Source of the DNA: Chrysomallon squamiferum
Taxonomy: Eukaryota; Mollusca; Gastropoda; Neomphalida; Peltospiridae
Direction: 5' to 3'
NCBI GenBank assembly: GCA_012295275.1
Contig: CM022673.1
Span: 29,583,136 to 29,647,135 of the forward strand
Length of the DNA stretch: 64,000 bases
The notes below the pieces were generated by a model. That model was not told the origin of the DNA. It did not search any database and was given only the letters and a program-made list of their open reading frames with translations. Below are positions 1 through 13,477 of this stretch, piece after piece (within the stretch, counting starts at the first letter, position 1; each line of letters starts with the position of its first letter). Both the position numbers and the translations under genes were made by a program.

Positions 1-1373
1 GACAAGGATGGCCCAAAATGCAACGAAGGACATCAGCTGAAACACGTGCATTCTGTCGTCGTGGTTCAACGAGAAAGAACGAGATTTCAGAGGTAGCCTC
101 TCTTTATACATAGCTAGCACGTGCCAATCAAGTTAAAAAAGAAAGAAAAAAGAAACTGATGCTGAATCGAATTAACTAATCAATAGCGCATTGGCTGTCT
201 CGTCCACTCGAGTAAATAATATCAGAATGAAAAATTAAACGAAGTCGAGTTAAATGTTTTTTTAATATCACGTCTCACATGCTGTCGTTTGACTCGGTTG
301 AATCTTTGTCTTAGAACACCTGAAAATGTCGCGACGTCGTTCTTCTTGGTTCTCGAATAGACAGGATTTACTGTAATATCTTTTGTTTTAACAGGAAATA
401 AAGGAAATAAGCATGTTAAAATAAATTATTAATTCGTCAAAAAGGTTATTTACTTACTACTGTTGTTGTTGTCGTTGTTGCTACTGTTGCTATTGTAATA
501 TATTATTTATTTACTTTTAGTAAAGAAAAACTGTAATGAAATGCATGCGTGTCCGATTGTGAATATTCGAGATTGTAAAAGGGTACGTCTCTGAATAATT
601 TCATACTCTACACAAACACACAGACTTTGTATAGAATACAGCAACCAGACATTCCCGATAGACATCGTAGAAATTTAACTTCTATCAATAAAATTTGTTT
701 CTGGTATTGATGCTAGATTTCCGTTAACCATTCTTGACAAAATAAGATGAAGGATAATTATTTCAGAAAAGAACACAAAATAAGAATGAAAGTTTTATTC
801 AGTTTAGCATTTATACATTAAAGAGAATACATTTGGTTTTTGGTAGAAATTACAAATGTATTTGATATAATTATCTGGAATAAAACTTTTTACTTCATCT
901 AATCTTTACTGATAATAAAGAACAGACCGGCAGGCTTATGACGTCAGTTCATAGAGAGAAATTAACTATCAACGACAACAGCAGCAACAGCAACAACAAC
1001 AAAATATATATTTTTTAAATTTGAAGCTGAATTCAGAAAGAAGTCCACGTTTAATGCAGTCGAGAGGTGAAACTAGGATAGGATTTCTGTTTGTAGTTGA
1101 TCTGGAGGAAATGTTAGCGCTTCAGCCTATCACTGCGTTTGCGCTGTTAATACATTCATCTCCACGAACTCTGCCGCTGCGCCTTTTAATACGATACAAG
1201 TTCAAACCAGCCAGTGTCGAGTCGAGGTGTTTCATTACAAGCGCAAATTGATGTCATCCATAAACGCTGACATTCCGTTAATGCATTTTATGTCAGGGGC
1301 ATGTATGTGTGTGCGTGTGTGTACAAATATGTCTTTGTGTACGTGTATGAGTATGGCTTTCTGAGTGTTTGTT

Positions 1374-1378
<5 letters not shown>
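1..1378. other. Intergenic or intronic AT-rich DNA, no gene recognised
   Basis: I see no exon with both credible splice sites and a family resemblance. The longest open frame (1021-1251, plus) has no acceptor, donor or recognisable domain. A perfect TGACGTCA (CRE/ATF-type palindrome) is at 939-946. Short CAA/CAG runs occur near 978-1002. Confidence 0.6.
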
Positions 1379-1433
<55 letters not shown>

Positions 1434-1458
1434 TGTGTGTGTGTGTGTGTGTGTGCGT
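1379..1458. repeat. (GT)n microsatellite
   Basis: Nearly pure GT dinucleotide run with one GAGT interruption near 1431. It is embedded in a wider GT-rich tract from about 1303 to 1575. Confidence 0.95.
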
Positions 1459-4400
1459 GTTAAATGTTAGTTTTCAAATGTTATTTGTCGAAAGCAAAGA
1501 TGTTGGAGTTTTTTGTGTGCGTGCGTATTTGTGTGTTCAGGTGTGTCTCTGTGAGCGCGTGCGCATGTTTGTGGGTGTATTTTTGTAATCCTAGGTTTCC
1601 GAAGACGTCATTTCTTAGAACGTGGGAGTTATTTTCTAGAAAGTAAAATACAGAATATATCTAATGTGAACAGCCGCTTTGAACTGTTTTCCAGGCTTTC
1701 ATCTGTATTTTGAAACATTATCTGTGGTAAGAAACAGTATTATAGATCTTTTAAATGAGGAAAATTTACTTTTGTATTATATATTATACTGTCAACGTTA
1801 TTTTTTATTTTCTTATTTCAAAATTTAAATTAATTATCTTCATTTTTAATAAAAAAATAATTAAAATGAGTAAACTGCAGAACTGTAAGTTATGAAATAA
1901 TTGTATGACCGATTATTTCCTTCTTTATTTCAGTTAATAATAATGTTCCATAAAATTATATACTTTCGTTCTTTCATAAGCTGAGCTGAACTTCTGTACG
2001 TAGGTACAAAAATACACAGCAATATACACAGTATTAGAAAATATTCATGAATAAACTACAAAACATAGCAATTTTTAAATATTTTTATTAATCTTTTTTT
2101 TCTTTTTAAAGATACCAGGTTTTTTAAAGTTAAATAATTATTAAAACTTAAAAAATAATTAAAAATATGCAATATAAAATGAAACTCGTCTCCAATATCG
2201 TAATTATTGCACAGTGGAAATAGTATATTTTGTGTTTGAACAGGAAGATGATGGTTTGAAAGACTAAACTGGGTTAAAGAACACGCTGGGTTTTTTCTCT
2301 GTAATTGTGAAATATGAATCGAATGCAAGAGTCTTTTCTTAAAGCTTTGAACGAGTTATGAAGGTACATAATCTAAGATTGTACTGATCTACAAGCATTG
2401 TGTTAATACATGATTTTAGCACAAAAGAAAACCACTAGAGATACCACTACACTGTGGTAACAACAAATTTGTACAGCCAAAACAGACAAACATTTACTAT
2501 CCGTTTTAACAGAAAAAACCCACTAGTGATACCACTACACTGTGATAACAACAAATATGTACAGCCAAAACAGACAAACATTTACTATCCGTTTGTGATT
2601 AAAACTGCTGTTGTTAACGACATTCAGTAAATATCTGAAGCAAAGATAAGGCGGGTCTGATTTTCCTTGATTAATCAGTAAACGATCAGTTCTCCTTTTA
2701 CATGCTGGATACCGTCCAGATTCTCCTTTTAATTAGTACAATGGTGTAGATTTGATTACAGGTAATAACAATTACGTGAACTGATTACATAACTGTCCCG
2801 TTACTGACACCTTTACTCCCCCCCCGGTTCCTCCATCTTGTAAAAGAACTGATTAAACTGTGTAGTCAGGTAATTTCATAAGTTTCAGAATGAAATACAG
2901 TGAACATCACCTTATCTGAAAAAACGTCTCTTGCCTTAGTAACATAGTGAACTTTGAAAAATAACGCCGACATATTTATAACTTTCTGAGTTGTAAAGCT
3001 TTAATTTCTGAAGATAAAACTAGTTTTTTGTCTCAATTCGTAAGCTATGTATAAGACTTTTTTCTAGGTTTTTTGTTTTTTTTTTTTTTTAACATTTCGT
3101 TGCTCCCTCGGAACTCGAGACAGACAGACATATTTGTAGAGAAAAAATAAATAACATGTTTTATGATGATTAAATTATTATATTTTTTAAATTAATCTAG
3201 TTAGGTAATATTTTTAGAAAAATATGTGAAAAAACAACAACAGCTAAAAAAATATAATAAATTTTACAATAAAATATGCAGTTTGGCTACAACAAAAATA
3301 TGTAAAAAAAAAAATAAATAATAATATAATAATAACAATAATAATAATAATAATAATAAAATAAAGAAGAAAGTACAACCCCCCAAAAAATAATAATTTG
3401 AAATATAGCCATTAGTTAAAAAAAAAAAAAAAAAAAAAAAAAATATACAAAACCCTCCCAAAACAAAACTAAACAACTGAAACAAACAAACCCCCATCAC
3501 CACAGCAAAACGACCAGTAGTGAAATTCCTTTTTACTAAGTCGAATAATACTGACTTCATTTTGTGATCTTAAACACCAGAACAGAATACTCAGTACTGC
3601 TCTGTAATTACATCTTTGCACTCCAACTTGAGTTTCAGCAGCTGCATCCAGAAAACATTAAGAGGACGGAATAACAGAGGTAAACACCTGTACACTGATT
3701 AAATAAACTGCAACACGTGCACACTGTCTGTTTGATAGATACATACCTTATTACAGCGTGGAAATCAAAGAGGCTGATTGATATTATAATGCTATTTCTT
3801 GAATCATAAATATAACGTGAAATTATTCTAAGAAACGCTGCAGTGAACATTACATCAGCATGTCAGTACCAAATACAACATTCGTTTTTAGTTTATTTAT
3901 TTATTATGTTTTGTTTCCTGTATACAGTGATATAAAATTGTTATACACATACACACATACATATACATTCATACATACATATATATACATACATAGATAA
4001 ACACAGATACTTACGTATGTTGTTATTAGTATTAAATACAGCATACTTCACTTAACGAAGACAGACATTTCTTTTTTGTAAATTAATTTTATTAATATCA
4101 ATATTTATTTAGTTACAATTTATTCAGTATATATTCGTGAACCAAATATGCTTTGCTCTAAAGCAAACAACTGACATTTTGTCTTAGTATACCTACGTAA
4201 TGTTATGCTATGGTAAAACTGCATAAAACATAAATTAAGAATTAAAATTTTATTTTATTTTAATTTTTTTTTTTAAATGGAATTCAGTGATTTACAATAA
4301 ATAAGTTAACTAAAAAAAAAAAAAGTAGAAAGACAATGATAAATGGATTGCCTCATATCTAGTACCAAATTCACCAAACTAGTTTATTACAATACTGGTT

Positions 4401-4796
4401 TTGGGTTATGTTGATAGCAAAGGATTAACTGTAGTCAGTCTATTGTTCGATGATTGAACGCGTGTTCTGTTCAGATCATTAATAATTTAAAATGTGTGTT
4501 CAAGCGAATGGTGCAAATCTCGTTCAAACAAAATGAATTTAATGATTGAGATAATTGAAGAAATCGAGACGGCCTTGGACATCAGAACTTAATCTTTAAC
4601 CTGTTTAAATTAATCGCATGCGTTAGAAAATTGCAAATTTTAATAAATTTTTAAACATTACTGCAAAAAAAAAAAAATAGATCCGTTTTTAGTTTCGATA
4701 ATATAAAATAAAATCTGTTTGTGTAATGTTTTAACAAATTGTTTTTTAACTGCAGTAAATATGTCCAGCCACTGTAGCCGCATAGTAGACGGACAA
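1459..4796. other. Non-coding AT-rich stretch
   Basis: No supported gene. It holds a two-copy 88-bp duplication (listed separately), a poly(A) run at about 3419-3443, ATA/TAT trinucleotide runs near 3330-3360 and CATA runs near 3945-4000. The open frames here are low-complexity. Confidence 0.6.
2421..2597. repeat. Two-copy 88-bp tandem duplication
   Basis: The sequence around 2421-2508 is repeated at about 2509-2597 with a few substitutions. Both copies share CCACTAG..GATACCACTACA and a TACAGCCAAAACAGACAAA core. It looks like a simple local duplication with no coding potential. Confidence 0.85.

Positions 4797-5988
<1,192 letters not shown>

Positions 5989-6053
<65 letters not shown>
5989..6053. 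repeat. (AAT)n microsatellite
   Basis: About 65 bp of pure AAT repeats, giving poly-Asn or poly-Leu frames that are not genes. Confidence 0.96.
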
Positions 6054-6120
6054 GTTTGTTATTTTTGTCTCGTTGAAATACATTTCAAAATTTATAAATT
6101 TAGTGCGTATGGGTTTAAAG

Positions 6121-6151
6121 GAGACAGAGAGAGAGAGAAAGACAGCCAGAG

Positions 6152-6240
<89 letters not shown>

Positions 6241-6260
6241 CATGTGAGAGAGAGAGAAAA
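6121..6260. repeat. (GA)n microsatellite, compound
   Basis: Imperfect GA flanks (6121-6157) lead into a pure GA run at about 6158-6238, followed by a broken GA tail. Confidence 0.95.
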
Positions 6261-7017
6261 TAATTAGAAGCAAGTGAAGTGATTATATCAACACGTGCTT
6301 CTTGTAATTTAGTTTGAAAACAGCTCGTTTCTTACTGCAACAAGAACTGACAAATTACAAACATTCTGAACACTGTCATCACAACTTTATTTCATGTTAC
6401 ATAAAATTCACATAAAAACAAGTATTTTAAATTTGAGATTCAGTTTCTGTACCTTTCAAAAAAACAATCATATAAATAAAGGAATAAATAAATAAATATA
6501 TAAATAAAAATAAATAAATAAAATACAAATAGATATAAATTTATGATGAATTAATCAAATTAATCATATACTTTTATATTCGTATTCATCTGGAAAATTT
6601 TACATTTGGCTTACCTAACTTAAAATTAGATTAAACTATGTTAAAGTACCTGTCATAAACGTACATTTACAGTTTGTCATGAAACGACTACAGATTAAAA
6701 ATTAATACCATTGTTACTTAGCGTGTTGCAAACGATATTATGATTGTTTATTAATTAATCATGTTGTAATTAATACGTGAATTATACCTAGTCGTCGTGT
6801 ATAATATTACATAGTTTTTTTATGACGTCAGAGTAGTAAGAAGGATGACGTTGATGATGCGACTCGTGTTGATATGTGACGTTTTGTGTTCAGATTACAA
6901 CGGATCTGCTCTCCAGGGAGCATGCTGTGTCCTTTTTTTGTTTTCTATTTCTTCTGAAAACACATATCCAGGAATCCACTTTCTGAAATTAAAACAATAT
7001 ATTTTTGATATAAATAT
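6261..7017. other. Non-coding stretch
   Basis: AT-rich, with (AAAT)n-like runs at 6480-6530. A perfect TGACGTCA lies at 6823-6830, close to an open frame at 6845 that runs into the ATG-rich repeat. I see no convincing gene. Confidence 0.5.
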
Positions 7018-7430
7018 AATATTAATAATGATGATGATGATGATAATAATAATATTAATGATGATGATGATGATGATAATAATAATGATGATGATGATGA
7101 TGATGGGATAATGATAGTAGTAATAGTAATAATAGTAGTGGTAGTCGTTGTAGGAATAGTGTAGCAGTAATAGCAGTGGTGGTAGTAGTAGTAGTAGTAG
7201 TAATAGCAATGGTGGTAGTAGTAGTAGTAGTAGTAATGGTGGTGGTAGTAGTAGTAGTAATAATAGCAATGGTGGTAGTAGTAGCAGTAATAGCAATGGT
7301 GGTAGAAGTAGTAGTAGTAGTAATGGTGGTGGTAGTAGTAGTAATAGCAATGGTGGTAGTAGTAGTAGTAGTAACAATAATGTGATAGTAGTAGTAGTAA
7401 TAGTAATGGTAGTAGTGGTACTAGTAGTAA
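7018..7430. repeat. Complex trinucleotide tract (ATG, AAT, GTA, GTG)
   Basis: About 410 bp of interleaved trinucleotides. From about 7160 it shows a longer higher-order unit built on AATAGCAATGGTGGTAGTAG. The Leu/Pro, Val and Met frames covering it are repeat artefacts. Confidence 0.93.
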
Positions 7431-7918
7431 TTGTGGACCTAAATATAAGGAAACTCAAAATAAATTTTAAAAAGGGTTACATCCCTTTAAATAAAGAAAA
7501 CAACAACAACAACAACAACAAAAGGATGCCTATACCACGCTTTATAAAAACCCAAATCGAAGTATTTGCAAAGAAAAAGAAAAAATGAGTTGCTTCCCTT
7601 ACATAGAAAATTAAGAAAAATATGTACTTAATTGCTGTAACAGAATTGATGGCCTTTTTGTATAACACTTTGAAAGAAAAAAAAAAAAAAAAAAAAAATA
7701 AAAATGAAAAAAGAAGATAATAAATAAATAAATTAATAAATAAATAAATAAATAATAATATATAATATTGTAATCTTATTATGCAGTTTGAATTCATTTG
7801 TGATGATTTACATATAGCATCCTCTTTCTACAAAACGCTAGAACCATGTAAATGTATATTTATATACGATTTTTGTTATAGATGTACATTAAACATTTCA
7901 AAACGATAGACATGCAGA

Positions 7919-7958
<40 letters not shown>

Positions 7959-8598
7959 CATCTCTTGTCTGCTACATTTTTAGAGTATTTCAAAAGCGTG
8001 CGATATTAAACATTATCTTGAGAATCTGCACGAATTAATTTGTTGTACTAAAATACAGTTCTTGGGATAAAACTAAACGTGTTATATTTTAGATGTTAAT
8101 CAAGGATATATAACAATAATTACGCTATTTGACTGATGAACATAAATCAGTAGACATTTACATTCTAAAATTTGAATTTAATGCTGACTACTCAGTTCAC
8201 GATGAATTTACAAACAGTAAACAACTAATCACACATAATTACACTGCATTGATACAAGAACTGTGTGTGTTTCTTTTCATGAGTGTTTAATTTTATTCGC
8301 TCGATGACAAATCATAGGCTACACTTCAAATAAATTTAGGAAAAAGTCCTAGTTACTACAAGGCATTTCGTATAATCAGAGTTATTCCCCTTTATTCTCA
8401 GAATGGTTAAAATAAAAGCAAATTGTGTTTGTTTTATATGAACACTTGTCGTTTTAGTTTTAGACTTTTGCAACAAGTCATGTCCGTGTTGTAGCGATGC
8501 ACAAATTCTATATTTCTCGATATAGGCGCTTATGAAAAGTTATGTCACTTCTTTTTCTTTCTTTTTTTCTGTTGTATGAATTGTGTGTGTGATTGCGG
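7431..8598. other. Non-coding stretch with small repeats
   Basis: Holds (CAA)n at 7501-7521, a poly(A) run at 7676-7699, (AAAT)n at 7720-7755 and (CA)n at 7920-7954. No gene recognised. Confidence 0.5.

Positions 8599-8687
<89 letters not shown>
8599..8687. repeat. (GT)n microsatellite
   Basis: About 88 bp of pure GT after a short GCGGGC lead. Confidence 0.96.
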
Positions 8688-8690
<3 letters not shown>

Positions 8691-8762
8691 TCGTCCTATT
8701 TTTAATTTATATGTAACAGAATATTTTGCGACTTTTCGCGTAATAAGAAGGCAGGTACAGAT

Positions 8763-8877
<115 letters not shown>

Positions 8878-9248
8878 AATCTTGGTTTCAAAAAGAGATT
8901 ACATTATAATAATTCACTGACACACCTCTGAGTAACTAAACATACCCTACTACAGCCACATGTACTGACAGAAACGTAAATCAAACAAAATCGTTAACGT
9001 AAATTATTAGTGCAGGCTACATTAGTGTAATCAAATTATTAGTTAAACAAAAGAATAACAACAAAAAAAAAGAAGAAAAGAAACAACAAAAACAACAATT
9101 AAATGTAACTCAAATGAACTTAGCATGTCCTGATTTTATTTGATCTACGAGGTGTTGCAGAACCATGACTACTGACAGAATCCTTTGTCATGATTCAGAA
9201 ATGATACCACTTCCTATTTAAGGATATAAGTCTTAATATAAAGCAGTA

Positions 9249-9422
9249 TACACACACACACACAACACACAACACACACACAGACACAGACAGACACACA
9301 CACATACACACAGAGACAGACAGACACACACACAAACACATAGACAGACAGACACATACACATACACACACAAATACATACATTTATGTATTTATATATA
9401 TATATATGTTTTCGTTTTTGTT

Positions 9423-9485
<63 letters not shown>
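9249..9485. repeat. Compound CA/CAGA, GT and AT microsatellites
   Basis: A CACA/CAGA mixture at 9249-9375, then (TA)n near 9395-9408, (GT)n at 9425-9452 and (AT)n at 9453-9484. Confidence 0.9.
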
Positions 9486-9487
<2 letters not shown>

Positions 9488-9790
9488 CCATAGGTTTTTA
9501 GATAAATGACATGAAAGATATTTCATGTTATTTTTCTTTACAATCTATTTTAATACAGAAAATAATTACGGACACGCGATCGCTTTAGAAACCTTCTGGA
9601 CTCATTTTTTTTTTTTTTTTTTTTTTTTTTCTTCAGTAAAGCGGGGTAATTATGTAAAGCGACTTTTAACTCAATATATTTACATTAGATTAACATAGTT
9701 ATCTTATTTTTCATTGTTCGTTTGACAGAAATATTCTCTGTGTTCTGGACTCTGTTTTATTTCAAAGACGACTGTTCTCGAGTTACTTAA

Positions 9791-9885
9791 TTACGAAGTC
9801 GACTTGACGTCGAAGTGTGATCGTTGCAGTGAATGCTGAGGTTGTAATTGAGTCGAGGGTCTGCTTGTGTCTCCAGATGTCTCTC
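9791..9885 (-). CDS. Candidate last exon of the secreted-peptide gene
   Basis: Read on the minus strand, a pyrimidine-rich tract ends in CTTTCTAAAG at 9886-9895, and the exon would start at 9885. It takes the single G left by the previous exon, codes 30 residues (starting ETSGDTSRPS, ending FDVKSTS) and stops at 9791-9793. The tail is polar, rich in Ser, Gln and Thr, and has no Cys. A competing acceptor (CTTCTGCAG, exon start 9965) is also in phase and open, but it would give a hydrophobic stretch and a different frame down to a stop nearby. I prefer the polar reading, weakly. The true last exon could also lie elsewhere. Confidence 0.3.
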
Positions 9886-10147
9886 CTTTAGAAAGCTCGG
9901 AGAAAGAGTAATGTGTAGGTGAATGATAAAAACAGATATTATTATTGTTTTTTTTCTCAGAGTGTCTGCAGAAGAATGAAATAACTAAAAATAAATGCAT
10001 CGGAAAGAAAGAAACAGCGAAAACTAATCAGCTTCAGAGTTACTCATTACTGGTAAAGTATTGTTATCCGAAAATGAAAATAAATAATAATAATTAAAAA
10101 CAATAAAAAGAAATAAATGATAGAACAAAAACAAACATGTCCACAAA

Positions 10148-10262
10148 TTAAACAAACAAACAAACAAACAAACAAACAAACAAACAAATAAATAAATAAA
10201 CAAACAAACAAACAAACAAACAAACAAACAAATAAATAAATAAACAAATAAATAAATAAATA
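10148..10262. repeat. (AAAC)n/(AAAT)n tetranucleotide tract
   Basis: Alternating blocks of AAAC and AAAT over about 115 bp. The Phe/Leu/Cys/Val frames on the minus strand are artefacts. It lies in the presumed last intron of the peptide gene. Confidence 0.93.
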
Positions 10263-10809
10263 ATAAAGTATATATATATATACATTTTATATTTATAATA
10301 CATTTTGTTATCAGCAAAAACGTTGTTCTAGAACAATTAAAAGTTTACAATGGAACTGTACAAAATGTGTCAAAGGTATTTGTTATCACCGCCCAAGTAT
10401 AGTTTCAAAATAGAACCATAACCAAGAGAATAGTTTCTAATTACTGATTTGTTTGTCTGAGAATGTAATGAACGGTCACTGACTTGTATTAATCTGGAAA
10501 ACAGCCGACTTTAACGTGTAGAAATTTTTATTTTCATTTTTTTAATTAATTTTAATTTAGACGCATCCCTCTCTCTCTCCCTTTCTTTCTCTCTTTGTAC
10601 GTCTGTCTCTATATCTCTCTGTTCCTCTCTCGCACAACCTCAATCCCACACACACAAAAAACAATCGACATATATATAATTCACACAAACTCACAAACTG
10701 GAATCAGCCGATGCTGTAGAACAACACACTCTATCTAATATCGCACTACATGAAGTTTTAATCTTTTTATCCTATCTCGCTCTCTAACGAAATTAATCTA
10801 CTCTCCTAC

Positions 10810-10953
10810 CTTTTAAGGTAAGAAAAGTGAGAAATTCTTCCATCAGCTTTTCTCCAACTGTTTGATCTTCTTCTTCTTTAGACGGCTCCTCAAAGGTTTC
10901 AGCAGGAAAAGTGTCGATCCTGTTGTCTAATAATGAACGTTTGAGATGTATTC
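10810..10953 (-). CDS. Peptide-precursor gene, exon 3 (dibasic site and acidic spacer)
   Basis: This 144-nt exon starts after ...CCAAGCAG and ends at ..TTAAAAG|GTAGGA. It enters with two bases and leaves in phase 1, which fits the preceding 43-nt exon exactly. It encodes about 48 residues: IHLKR, then SLLDNRIDTFPAETF, an acidic run EEPSKEEEDQ, and a likely amphipathic segment with EKLMEEFLTFL. The Lys-Arg pair would release a short peptide (HIANGIHL) that straddles the exon 2/3 junction and is bounded upstream by another Lys-Arg. The acceptor is a NAGNAG type (AAGCAG): using the first AG adds one codon without breaking the frame. Family not recognised. Confidence 0.6.
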
Positions 10954-11101
10954 CTGCTTGGTAGACATACGTAAATAAGATTACACAGGTCGGGAAAAGG
11001 TGAGTGTCTTTTTAGCTGCTATTATCTGATGGATGCAACAGTCAACATTTAGTAATTAGTGTTAGAGAGCAGGAGAGAATGAGAGAGACGTTGTGTTAGA
11101 T

Positions 11102-11105
11102 GAAA

Positions 11106-11182
<77 letters not shown>
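11102..11182. repeat. (GA)n microsatellite
   Basis: About 75 bp of GA with broken ends, within the intron between exons 2 and 3 of the peptide gene. Confidence 0.95.
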
Positions 11183-11185
<3 letters not shown>

Positions 11186-11229
11186 AGAGAGAGAGATAGT
11201 GCGATTAAGTTTGTTTTATTTTTACTCAC

Positions 11230-11272
11230 CATTCGCGATATGTCGTTTTAGTCTAATTAAATCAACTTTACT
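11230..11272 (-). CDS. Peptide-precursor gene, exon 2 (43 nt)
   Basis: A small exon bounded by a strong acceptor (ATTTTTATTTCAG) and a near-consensus donor (AATG|GTGAGT). It enters in phase 0, matching the end of the signal-peptide exon, and leaves in phase 1, matching exon 3. It encodes SKVDLIRLKRHIAN plus the first base of a Gly codon, so it carries the first Lys-Arg processing site. The matching of two splice sites and two phases across three exons is the main support, because the exon is too short to be judged by coding content. Confidence 0.6.
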
Positions 11273-11551
11273 CTGAAATAAAAATGTGTTTTACAAATAC
11301 TAATGTAAAGAATACAATCGTTTCTGCGCAGTTCTTTATAATTTTATAAGACCAACGTGCATATATATATTTTATTATCCTCTGTCGCATAATAATAATA
11401 ATTATTATTATTATTGTTACTATAACTATAATAATCGTAGTAGTAGTAGTAGTTGCAGGAACAGCAGCATGAGTAGCAATAAAAATCAAATGAAATAAAA
11501 CATGTTCCATTTATCGAACATAACATCCAGTTAGTACATACGTAATTTTAT

Positions 11552-11968
11552 CAGCATTGTGTTACACTTGTTTAAAAAGGTTACGTAACAGTGTGTTACA
11601 CTTGTTTAAAAAAGGTTACGTAAAGTGTGTTACACTTGTTTAAAAATGTTACTTAACAGTGTGTTACACTTGTTTAAAAAAGGTTACGTAACAGTGTGTT
11701 ACACTTGTTTAAAAAATGTTACGTAACAGTGTTACACTTGTTTAAAAACGGTTACGTAACAGTGTGTTACACTTGTTTAAAAACGTTACTTAACAGTGTT
11801 ACACTTGTTTAAAAGTGGTTACGTAACAGTGTGTTACACTTGTTTAAAAACGGTTACGTAACAGTGTGTTACACTTGTTTAAAAACGTTACTTAACAGTG
11901 TTACACTTGTTTAAAAGTGGTTACGTAACAGTGTGTTACACTTGTTTAAAAAAGGTTACGTAACAGTG
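11552..11968. repeat. 35-bp minisatellite, about 12 copies
   Basis: Unit about 33-35 bp, consensus CAGTGTGTTACACTTGTTTA followed by AAAAGGTTACGTAA. Copies differ by a missing GT in CAGTGTG and by ACGTAA/ACTTAA. A three-unit higher-order block (long-ACTTAA, short-GTGG, long-ACGTAA) appears twice. GTTACGTAAC is a palindrome. The array starts only about 10 bp inside the intron from the donor of the peptide gene's signal exon. Confidence 0.95.
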
Positions 11969-11978
11969 ATATACTTAC

Positions 11979-12071
11979 GTGTTTTTGCATTGAGCGGCCT
12001 TCTGTTATTGCAGTGAGACTCAACAAGCCAAACACACAAAGAATCAGGCAGTTCATTTTAATATGTGAAGA
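11979..12071 (-). CDS. Peptide-precursor gene, signal-peptide exon
   Basis: The exon begins after a good acceptor (TTCTGTTTTTCAG), has 15 untranslated bases, then ATG at 12054-12056, and ends at AAACAC|GTAAGT in phase 0. The 26 encoded residues begin MNCLILCVFGLLSLTA, a textbook secretory signal (short N-region, hydrophobic core, small residues), with likely cleavage near ITEG-RS. Joined to the next exons it gives a precursor of about 89 residues before the uncertain last exon: signal, short spacer, KR, octapeptide, KR, acidic region. This is the layout of a neuropeptide or peptide-hormone precursor, but I cannot match it to a known family. The untranslated start implies an upstream 5' exon; 21.81 kb is a candidate. 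Confidence 0.65.
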
Positions 12072-12256
12072 CTGAAAAACAGAACTTTCTTTTAAATGAA
12101 TAAATAAAAAATAAACAAAATGAAAATAAACACAGATAATTACAATAAAATAAAGATGGGAATCGTTTAAATGAGAGTAAAAATAAATCTACAAATAAAT
12201 AAATAAATAAATAAAATGAAAACCAGTACAAGTCAATAAAAAATAATAATAAAAAA

Positions 12257-12289
<33 letters not shown>

Positions 12290-13432
12290 ATAATAACAAC
12301 AAAAAGAAAAAACTAAACATTTTGAAAATCACAATGAAATCTGGTATATGAATTTATTAATTCAATATATAAAACCGCAGTCTTACATTTAAATGGAAAT
12401 AAAGCAGTTGTTGTACTGCATAATCCATTTGTATAATTGTCTGTGGGATAGTGTGTCTGTTTGGATGTTTATTGGTGCCTGAATGACTCGGACTGAGTGG
12501 GTATGTGTTTATACGTGGCTGTTTACATGCTAAATGAGTGGGTTCTTCTGTGCACGTAAATCCAGCTTATTCAGCTAACAGAAGTATCTGTGTTTATATC
12601 TTTATATATTTCATTAGTTTTCAAACCAGTCTACAAGCACGAAATGTCTTGGGTTGTTTTCTGAGAAAAGAATTAGATTAAAAAAAAAACGAAAACTTTA
12701 ATATATGTAACTTCAAAGAGTCTAAGACATTCTATTTAATTATATATTTTCTTTTACACGCAAGTAATATACCTATACATCTTTGCTAAGCTTAATACAA
12801 TAACAGATTTTTAATCATAGTTAAAACTGTGTTTCTAAACAAACTTCAGATATCTGAATTAAACTATGTCAGGATATTTTCTGATATTTTCTTATTAACT
12901 GGCTTCTTCAGGTTCTTGTATTTCCAAATTCTTTTCAAGTCTTCCAGTTTTATAATACATTAAACGAAATTCATTCATTTTCGTCCTTGTAAACTAAGTG
13001 ATTCGAAACGTGCTAATTTCCAATTAATCTTTGCAAATTAGAGAAATTATTTTCGCATCACAAGTTCATTGAATGTGAGAGTTCTTAAGCTATTTAACTG
13101 AAGAGACAAAAAAACAAAAAGAAGAAGAAGCAAGAAACAAAATAGCGTGTGAAGATTATTATTCCTTCCGGAAAATATCTTTTGATTAAACGTGTTCAAA
13201 CCAATTAAAACCACGTCGCCAACGGCCTGGAGACAAAGAGGCCGTCGTCGTTTATCCAAGTGACAAACGCTACGTGCTTAAGAAGTGGTGGTCGGGATCG
13301 TAACTAAATGGCGTGCGTAACGTGCGTAACTGAGTTTGAGACGAGAAGGCGGTCGCCTTCAGAAAACACTATTCAGTGCAGTTTGACGATCTTTGCTTAA
13401 TATTTGATCTCTCTTTGTCCTGTCTGTTGCAG
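12072..13432. other. Non-coding stretch, probably 5' intron of the peptide gene
   Basis: AT-rich, with (AAAT)n at 12190-12215 and a poly(A) run at 12258-12286. GC rises from about 13190. A 27-codon open stretch near 13203-13310 (plus) has no clear splice sites. Confidence 0.5.
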
Positions 13433-13477
13433 AAGAAAAAGACTGAGGATCCGTTTAAGTTGAAGGAAGAATCGTGA
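13433..13477 (+). CDS. Possible terminal exon fragment (15 codons), weak
   Basis: A strong acceptor-like sequence on the plus strand (CTTTGTCCTGTCTGTTGCAG) ends at 13432. The next frame reads KKKTEDPFKLKEES and then TGA at 13475-13477. No upstream coding partner was identified, so the acceptor may be fortuitous. Confidence 0.15.
   Translation, partial: KKKTEDPFKLKEES

Noticed and set aside
7176-7458. Val-, Met- and Leu/Pro-rich frames
   Set aside because: Translation of GTA/ATG/GTG triplet repeats.
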